The notes beneath the pieces are model-generated. The model was not told where the DNA came from and did no database searches. It worked only from the letters and a program-made list of their open reading frames with translations. A program made the position numbers and the translations under genes. DNA of 64,000 bases from an uncultured Nocardioides sp. (GTDB taxonomy: Bacteria > Actinomycetota > Actinomycetes > Propionibacteriales > Nocardioidaceae): NCBI RefSeq assembly GCF_947488025.1, contig NZ_CANKYS010000005.1, positions 1 through 64,000 on the forward strand, given 5' to 3'. Shown here piece after piece: positions 59,193 through 64,000 of this stretch; positions within the stretch are counted from its first letter, which is position 1; each line of letters begins with the position of its first letter.

Positions 59193-59998
59193 GGCGGCTC
59201 CTCGCCGTGGTGGCCGCGGCCGCGGTGCTGTCGGCCTGCACCTCGGCTCCGGACGCACCCGCGGACGACCCGACCACGTCCCCCTCATCGACGCCCGTCC
59301 CGGCCGCGACCGCTCCCCCGGACCCGGGACCGACGCCGGAGGTGGGCGAGTGCCACGACCTGTCCCTGCGCCAGGCGGTCGCCGTGGTGGGCCGCACGGC
59401 ACCGGTCGCGTGCCGCCGACCCCACACGGCCCAGACCTACTTCGTCGGCCGGCTCGACCTCACCACCAAGTCCGGCTTCACCCGTCGGGTGGACTCGCAG
59501 GCCGCGCAGCGGCAGATGAGCCGGGCCTGCACCACCCGGCTGACGAAGCACCTCGGACGTACGCCCCGCGAGCTGAGGCTCAGCATGGTGCGGGCCGTCT
59601 GGTTCAGCCCGAGCCCCGCGCGGGCGGAGGCCGGGGCCGACTGGTTCCGCTGCGACATCGTGGCCGTGGCTTCCCCTGGCACCCTGCTGCGGCTGCCGCG
59701 GCGGACGAAGGGATGGGGCGGCCCCGCGATGTGCGCGACCGCCGCGCCCGGCACCCCCGGGTTCCGGCGGGTGACGTGCGGCGCGAAGCACGCGTGGCGG
59801 GCGGCGGCGACCGTGGACATCCCGGGCCGCAGGCTGCCTGCCCGCGACGCGGTCGCGGCACGGATGGACCCGGTCTGCCGCGACGTCGCCGCGGACGCCA
59901 CCGACGACCCGCTCGACTTCACCTGGTCGCAGGAGAGCCCGACGCGCGATCAGTGGGAGGCCGGGCAGCGCTACGGGATCTGCTGGGTGCCGGCCTGA
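59189..59998 (+). CDS. Septum-formation-family lipoprotein
   Basis: 269 aa. Signal peptide with lipobox VLSAC (Cys at about 17), a Thr/Pro/Ser linker, then two repeats of the septum-formation domain with paired cysteines (GECHDLSL ... VACRRPHTAQTYFVG; MCATAAPG ... VTCGAKHAWRAAATV). An extracellular protein anchored to the membrane; role in division is a family label, not shown. Coupled to the flavodoxin-like gene. Confidence 0.75.
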   Translation: MRRLLAVVAAAAVLSACTSAPDAPADDPTTSPSSTPVPAATAPPDPGPTPEVGECHDLSLRQAVAVVGRTAPVACRRPHTAQTYFVGRLDLTTKSGFTRRVDSQAAQRQMSRACTTRLTKHLGRTPRELRLSMVRAVWFSPSPARAEAGADWFRCDIVAVASPGTLLRLPRRTKGWGGPAMCATAAPGTPGFRRVTCGAKHAWRAAATVDIPGRRLPARDAVAARMDPVCRDVAADATDDPLDFTWSQESPTRDQWEAGQRYGICWVPA

Positions 59999-60022
59999 CC
60001 CTCGACCTGCCAGAGTGGGTCC

Positions 60023-60961
60023 ATGTCGAAGGTCGCGATCGTCGGTGCAGGTGCCGTGGGAACGGCCATCGCCTACGCAGCCCAGATCCGTGGCGTGTGC
60101 CGCCAGCTCGCCCTGTTCGACCTCAACGCCCAGAAGGTGCGGGCCGAGGTGCTCGACCTCAACCACGGGATGCAGTTCACCCCGATGGCCGAGATCACCG
60201 GCAGCGACGACCTCGCCGTCTGCGCAGGCGCGGACGTCGTCGTCATCACGGCCGGCGCCAAGCAGGACCCCGGCCAGAGCCGACTCGACCTCGCCGCCGC
60301 CAACGTCGCGATGTGCCGCGACCTCGTGCCGGCGCTCGTCACCCTGGCTCCCGAGGCGCTGCTGCTCGTCGTGACCAACCCGGTCGACGTGGTGACCATG
60401 GCCGCCCTGGAGTTCTCCGGGTTGCCCAGCAACCGCGTGTTCGGGTCCGGCACGGTCCTCGACTCCTCGCGGCTGCGGTTCCTCATCGCCGAGCACACCC
60501 ACGTGGCCGTGCAGAACGTCCACGCCTACATCGCCGGCGAGCACGGCGACTCCGAGGTGCCGCTCTGGTCCACCGCCACGATCGGTGGCGTGCCGGTCGA
60601 GGACTGGGAGGCGCCCGGCGTCGGCCGCCTCGATGCCGACGCCCGTGCCCGGATCCACGAACGGGTGGTCACCGCGGCGTACGAGATCATCGCGGGAAAG
60701 GGCGCCACCAGCCTGGCGATCGGCCTCTCGGTGTCCCGGATGCTCGAGGCGGTCCTCCACGACGAGCACCGCGTCCTGCCTGTCACCTCGCGACTCGACG
60801 GGGTGCACGGGCTCTCCGGGGTGTGCCTCTCGATGCCGTCGGTCGTCGGCCGGTCCGGGGTCGAGAGCGTGCTCGCCACGCCCCTCAGCCCGGACGAGCG
60901 GGACCGGCTGGCGGCGTCGGCGGAGGCGGTGCGCTCGACCGCGCGGAGCCTGGGCCTCTGA
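60023..60961 (+). CDS. ldh: L-lactate dehydrogenase
   Basis: 312 aa. NAD-binding VAIVGAGAVGTAIAYA, substrate loop AGAKQDPGQSRLDL (Gln in the LDH, not malate dehydrogenase, position), NPVDV and catalytic His in IAGEHGDSEVPLWS. Converts pyruvate and lactate with NADH. Monocistronic; it meets era tail-to-tail with only 3 bases between stops. Confidence 0.9.
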   Translation: MSKVAIVGAGAVGTAIAYAAQIRGVCRQLALFDLNAQKVRAEVLDLNHGMQFTPMAEITGSDDLAVCAGADVVVITAGAKQDPGQSRLDLAAANVAMCRDLVPALVTLAPEALLLVVTNPVDVVTMAALEFSGLPSNRVFGSGTVLDSSRLRFLIAEHTHVAVQNVHAYIAGEHGDSEVPLWSTATIGGVPVEDWEAPGVGRLDADARARIHERVVTAAYEIIAGKGATSLAIGLSVSRMLEAVLHDEHRVLPVTSRLDGVHGLSGVCLSMPSVVGRSGVESVLATPLSPDERDRLAASAEAVRSTARSLGL

Positions 60962-60964
60962 GCC

Positions 60965-61972
60965 TCAGAAACCGAGCTTGCGCAGCTGGCGCGGGTCGCG
61001 CTGCCAGTCCTTGGCGATCTTGACCTGCAGGTCGAGGTAGACCGGCGTGCCCAGCAGGGCCTCGATCTGCTTGCGGGCGGCGGTGCCGACCGAACGCAGG
61101 CGCGAGCCCTTGTGGCCGATCATGATGCCCTTCTGGGAGTCGCGCTCGACGTAGAGGTTGGCGACGATGTCGAGCAGGGGCTTGTCGTCGGGACGCCCCT
61201 CGCGCAGTCCCATCTCCTCGACCACCACGGCGATCGAGTGCGGCAGCTCGTCGCGGACGCCCTCGAGGGCGGCCTCGCGGATCAGGTCAGCAGCGAGCGC
61301 CTCCTCCGGCGCGTCGGTCAGGTCGCCGTCGGGGTAGAGCGGCGGCCCCTCCGGCAGCAGGCCGACGAGGAGGTCGGCGAGCAGGCCGACCTGGTCGCCC
61401 GCCACCGCGGACACGGGCACGATCTCGGCCCACTCGGTGCCGGTCTCCTCGCCGAGGGCGGCGATGTCCATGAGGTGGTTCGCCAGCTGTTCGGGGGTGA
61501 CCAGGTCGGTCTTGGTGGCGACCGCGATGCGCACCGTGCGGCGCACCTTGCCGAGCTCGGTGACGATGAACCGGTCACCGGGACCGATCTTCTCGTTGGC
61601 CGGGAAGCAGACGGCGACGACGTCGACCTCGGCCCAGGTCGTCCGCACCAGGTCGTTGAGGCGCTCGCCCAGCAGCGTGCGCGGGCGGTGCAGGCCCGGG
61701 GTGTCGACCAGGATCAGCTGGGCGTCGTCGCGGTGCACGATGCCGCGCACCACGTTGCGGGTGGTCTGCGGCTTGGAGGACGTGATGACGATCTTCTGGC
61801 CCACGAGCGCGTTGGTCAGGGTCGACTTGCCGGCGTTCGGTCGGCCGACGAACGACGCGAACCCGCTGCGGTAGCCCTCGGGCGCCTCGTAGAAGGCGCC
61901 CGCCGGCGCGACTCCGGAGAGGTCGAAGTCCTCGTCGAGCTCGTCGTCAAGCTCGTCGTCGTGGTCAGCCAT
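60965..61972 (-). CDS. era: GTPase Era
   Basis: 335 aa. An acidic N-terminal extension (DDELDDELDEDFDL) precedes G1 GRPNAGKST (about residues 43-51), G3 DTPG, G4 TKTD and the KH domain with GIMIGHKGSRLRSVGTAAR near 290-308. It binds 16S rRNA and aids 30S maturation. The extension of about 35 residues is longer than in E. coli Era. Its start overlaps the end of the siderophore-interacting gene by 8 bases. Confidence 0.93.
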   Translation of the reverse strand: MADHDDELDDELDEDFDLSGVAPAGAFYEAPEGYRSGFASFVGRPNAGKSTLTNALVGQKIVITSSKPQTTRNVVRGIVHRDDAQLILVDTPGLHRPRTLLGERLNDLVRTTWAEVDVVAVCFPANEKIGPGDRFIVTELGKVRRTVRIAVATKTDLVTPEQLANHLMDIAALGEETGTEWAEIVPVSAVAGDQVGLLADLLVGLLPEGPPLYPDGDLTDAPEEALAADLIREAALEGVRDELPHSIAVVVEEMGLREGRPDDKPLLDIVANLYVERDSQKGIMIGHKGSRLRSVGTAARKQIEALLGTPVYLDLQVKIAKDWQRDPRQLRKLGF

Positions 61973-62741
61973 CGGTCGTCTCCCTGGCAGCGTCGTAGTC
62001 GGCCCAGATCTGCTCGTCAGTCTTGCCTGCCGCCTTGCCCGCGCGCCAGACCGGTCCGGGGTCGACGGCCCGGGGCTGCCGGGCGGCGGTGGCGCGCCAG
62101 TAGCCCATCACGTCGTAGTGGCTGGACGGCAGCCCGACCTCGCGCATGAGGTGCTTGCGGATCGCGCGCATCTGGGCGGACTCCCCCGCCATCCAGAAGT
62201 AGCCCTCACCCTCGGGCCACTCGATGCCCTCGACGACCGTGGCCAGCGCGCTCTGCCCGGGCGCGGGTGGGGCCAGCCAGGTCACGTCGACGCCGGACGG
62301 CAGGTAGCCGGTCAGGTCGTCGGGCACCTCCGCCATGACGTACGTCGTCAGGTCGGGGCGGGTCTCGGCGATGCGGGCCATCGCCGGCATGGCCGTCAGG
62401 TCGCCGACCAGCAGGAGCCAGCGCGCCCCGGGCGGCGGCGCGAAGGACGCCTTGGGCTCGGTGACGGTGACGGTGTCGCCGACGCAGTCGCGCGTCGCCC
62501 ACTCGGTGACCAGGCCGACGTCGTGGACCACGACGTCGAGGGTCAGCTCGCCGTCCCGGAAGGACCGCACGGTGTAGTAACGGCTCTGGAACTGGCCGGG
62601 CACGACGAGGCCGACCCACTCGTCGGGGACGCCGGTCGAGGTGAAGCCGTCGAGGTCGTCGAGCACGAGGCGGACGAGGTGGTCCGAGAGCGGTTCGCGG
62701 CGACGCACGGTCGCCTGGAACTGGGCTGCACGGGTGCTCAC
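61965..62741 (-). CDS. Siderophore-interacting protein (FAD-binding ferric reductase)
   Basis: 258 aa, GTG start. FAD-binding region QSRYYTVRSF (R-x-Y-T-[VS] type), NAD(P)-binding LLVGDLTAMPAMARI, and a C-terminal FWMAGESAQMRAIRKHL. It resembles ViuB and releases iron from ferric siderophores by reduction. The upstream neighbour is a lipid methyltransferase; co-transcription with era is likely from the overlap. Confidence 0.88.
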   Translation of the reverse strand: MSTRAAQFQATVRRREPLSDHLVRLVLDDLDGFTSTGVPDEWVGLVVPGQFQSRYYTVRSFRDGELTLDVVVHDVGLVTEWATRDCVGDTVTVTEPKASFAPPPGARWLLLVGDLTAMPAMARIAETRPDLTTYVMAEVPDDLTGYLPSGVDVTWLAPPAPGQSALATVVEGIEWPEGEGYFWMAGESAQMRAIRKHLMREVGLPSSHYDVMGYWRATAARQPRAVDPGPVWRAGKAAGKTDEQIWADYDAARETTDG

Positions 62742-62761
62742 CCGTCGAGGCTATCGGTGGC

Positions 62762-64000
62762 TCACCAGTCGGGACGCATCGGGAAGTCGGAACGGCCGTC
62801 GTCGTGGTTGCGGGTCGCGAGCACCTGGTGCAGCTCGACCTCGTCGCGCTCGAATCCGACGCGCGAGCCGGCGATGTAGAGCCCCCACACCCGCGCGGTC
62901 CCCTCGCCGACCTCGGCCACGCACTCGTCCCAGTGCTCGACCAGGTTGCGGTTCCAGTCGCGCAACGTGGCGGCGTAGTGCAGGCGCAGGTTCTCGCTGT
63001 GCTGCACCTCGAGGTCCTGGTCCTGCGCGGCGCCGATGATCGTGCCCGAGCCGGTGAGCTCCCCGTCGGGGAAGACGTAGCGGTCGATGAAGTGCCCCGT
63101 CTCCTGGCGCCGGTTGTGCCGCCGGGTGATGGAGTGGTTGAGCAGGCGACCGCCCGGCCTGAGCCGGTCGCGGAGGTGGCGGAAGTAGGCGGGGTAGTTG
63201 CGCACACCGATGTGCTCGGTGAGCCCGATCGAGCTGACGGCGTCGAAGCCGGACTCCGAGACGTCGCGGTAGTCGAGGTGGCGCACCTCGGCGAGGTGGG
63301 CGAGTCCCTCGCGCTCGATCGCCTCCGTGGCCCACTGGGCCTGCTCGAGCGACAGCGTCACGCCCAGCGCGCGTACGCCGTGCTCCCGGGCGGCGTGGCG
63401 CACCATCGTGCCCCAGCCGCAGCCGACGTCGAGCAGCCGCTGACCGGGGCGGAGGTCGAGCTTGCGGCACACCAGGTCGAACTTCGCGGCCTGGGCCTCC
63501 TCGAGCGTCAGGTCCGGGGCCTCGTAGAGCGCACAGGTGTAGGCCATCGACGGCCCGAGCACCAGCTCGTAGAACCGGTTGGACACGTCGTAGTGGTGGG
63601 AGATGACCTCGGCGTCGCGCGTCATCGAGTGCCGCAGTCCCTCCATCGCGCGCCGCCAGCGGGGCAGGTGCTCCTGGGGCGGCGGGGCGGGTGGGCGCAG
63701 GTGGGAGAGCCCGAGGCTGCGGGCGATGTTCACCACCTCGGACGGCGCCGGCACGCGGAACTTCGTGTGGTCCTTCAGCAGCACGAGGGCGTCGTAGGGG
63801 TCGCCGGGGTGGACCCCCGACAGGCTGAGGTCGCCGCGGACGTAGGCGCGCACCATGCCGAGGTCGCCGGGAGCCGTCATCAGGTAGGCGAGCCCGCGCG
63901 CGTTGTGCAGCTGCATCCCCACGGGCGCGTCGGGAGGGCCTGCGCTGCTGCCGTCGTAGGCCGAGAAGTGCAGCGGCAGTCCGCCCCTCACCAGCGAGTC
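62762..64000 (-). CDS. Cyclopropane-fatty-acid synthase-type methyltransferase, cut by the right edge
   Basis: At least 412 codons; the frame stays open to the last base, so the N-terminus lies outside and the GTG at 63991 is not necessarily the start. SAM motif RLLDVGCGWGTMVRHAAREH, a CFAS active-site region (HHYDVSNRFYELVLGPSMAY) and SSIGLTEHIG are visible. It methylates double bonds of membrane lipid acyl chains to make cyclopropane or methyl-branched chains. Last gene of the leftward run. Confidence 0.88.
   Translation of the reverse strand, partial: DSLVRGGLPLHFSAYDGSSAGPPDAPVGMQLHNARGLAYLMTAPGDLGMVRAYVRGDLSLSGVHPGDPYDALVLLKDHTKFRVPAPSEVVNIARSLGLSHLRPPAPPPQEHLPRWRRAMEGLRHSMTRDAEVISHHYDVSNRFYELVLGPSMAYTCALYEAPDLTLEEAQAAKFDLVCRKLDLRPGQRLLDVGCGWGTMVRHAAREHGVRALGVTLSLEQAQWATEAIEREGLAHLAEVRHLDYRDVSESGFDAVSSIGLTEHIGVRNYPAYFRHLRDRLRPGGRLLNHSITRRHNRRQETGHFIDRYVFPDGELTGSGTIIGAAQDQDLEVQHSENLRLHYAATLRDWNRNLVEHWDECVAEVGEGTARVWGLYIAGSRVGFERDEVELHQVLATRNHDDGRSDFPMRPDW

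Overview
The window is high-GC (about 70%) actinobacterial DNA. Gene content and order (dnaG followed by dgt, glyS, znuACB-zur, uppS, recO, leuA with a leucine leader peptide, era) suggest Nocardioidaceae, most likely Nocardioides. That assignment is inference from gene content only. It falls into two parts joined at an intact tRNA-Asn gene at about 38.9 kb.

Positions 1 to about 38.87 kb look like most of an integrative conjugative element (ICE). A tyrosine integrase (37.5-38.7 kb) and a MerR-type excisionase lie beside the 3' end of the tRNA-Asn(GTT) gene. The left att copy, the relaxase and the coupling protein are not visible and presumably lie to the left. From left to right the element carries: (i) a leftward type IV secretion operon, 0.8-9.0 kb, with a split VirB4 (SCO6880-like plus an ATPase half), a SCO6881-like VirB6-type membrane protein, two single-pass membrane proteins, a two-TM small protein and a ParA-like protein, preceded by an HTH regulator; (ii) a rightward three-gene cargo module, 10.3-14.5 kb, flanked by near-identical 22-bp direct repeats and holding an unknown protein, a repeat-bearing protein with a possible defence link and an APH-type kinase; (iii) a leftward run of secreted protein, lipoprotein and frameshifted small gene, followed by a complete Tad (Flp-type) pilus operon, 17.0-26.8 kb, that ends in a 1079-aa LysM/BTAD protein; (iv) regulators and maintenance genes, 27-37 kb, including a double-HTH XRE regulator, an AAA ATPase, a protein made of two DnaA domain-IV copies without an ATPase, a thermonuclease-like secreted protein, an M48-like protein lacking its HExxH motif, and many small proteins.

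The most striking signal is regulatory. Seven intergenic sites in the element share TGATCG and TAGGYGA boxes whose starts are exactly 27 nt apart. They lie, correctly oriented, before the T4SS operon, the Tad pilus operon, a small gene next to the AAA ATPase gene, three small-gene groups, and xis-int. This looks like an element-wide regulon using a non-housekeeping promoter, and it would put mating apparatus, pilus and excision under common control.

Positions 38.9-64 kb are chromosomal backbone: dnaG, interrupted inside its zinc finger by a 313-residue intein; three small membrane or stress-type genes; dgt; a secreted M15-like hydrolase; dus; a lipoprotein; glyS; a zinc-uptake operon (znuA-znuC-znuB-zur) behind two Zur boxes, one overlapping the znuA start; uppS; recO; an alpha/beta hydrolase; leuA with leader peptide and hairpin; a methyltransferase; a flavodoxin-like protein; a lipoprotein; ldh; era; a siderophore-interacting protein; and a cyclopropane-fatty-acid-synthase-type methyltransferase cut by the right edge.
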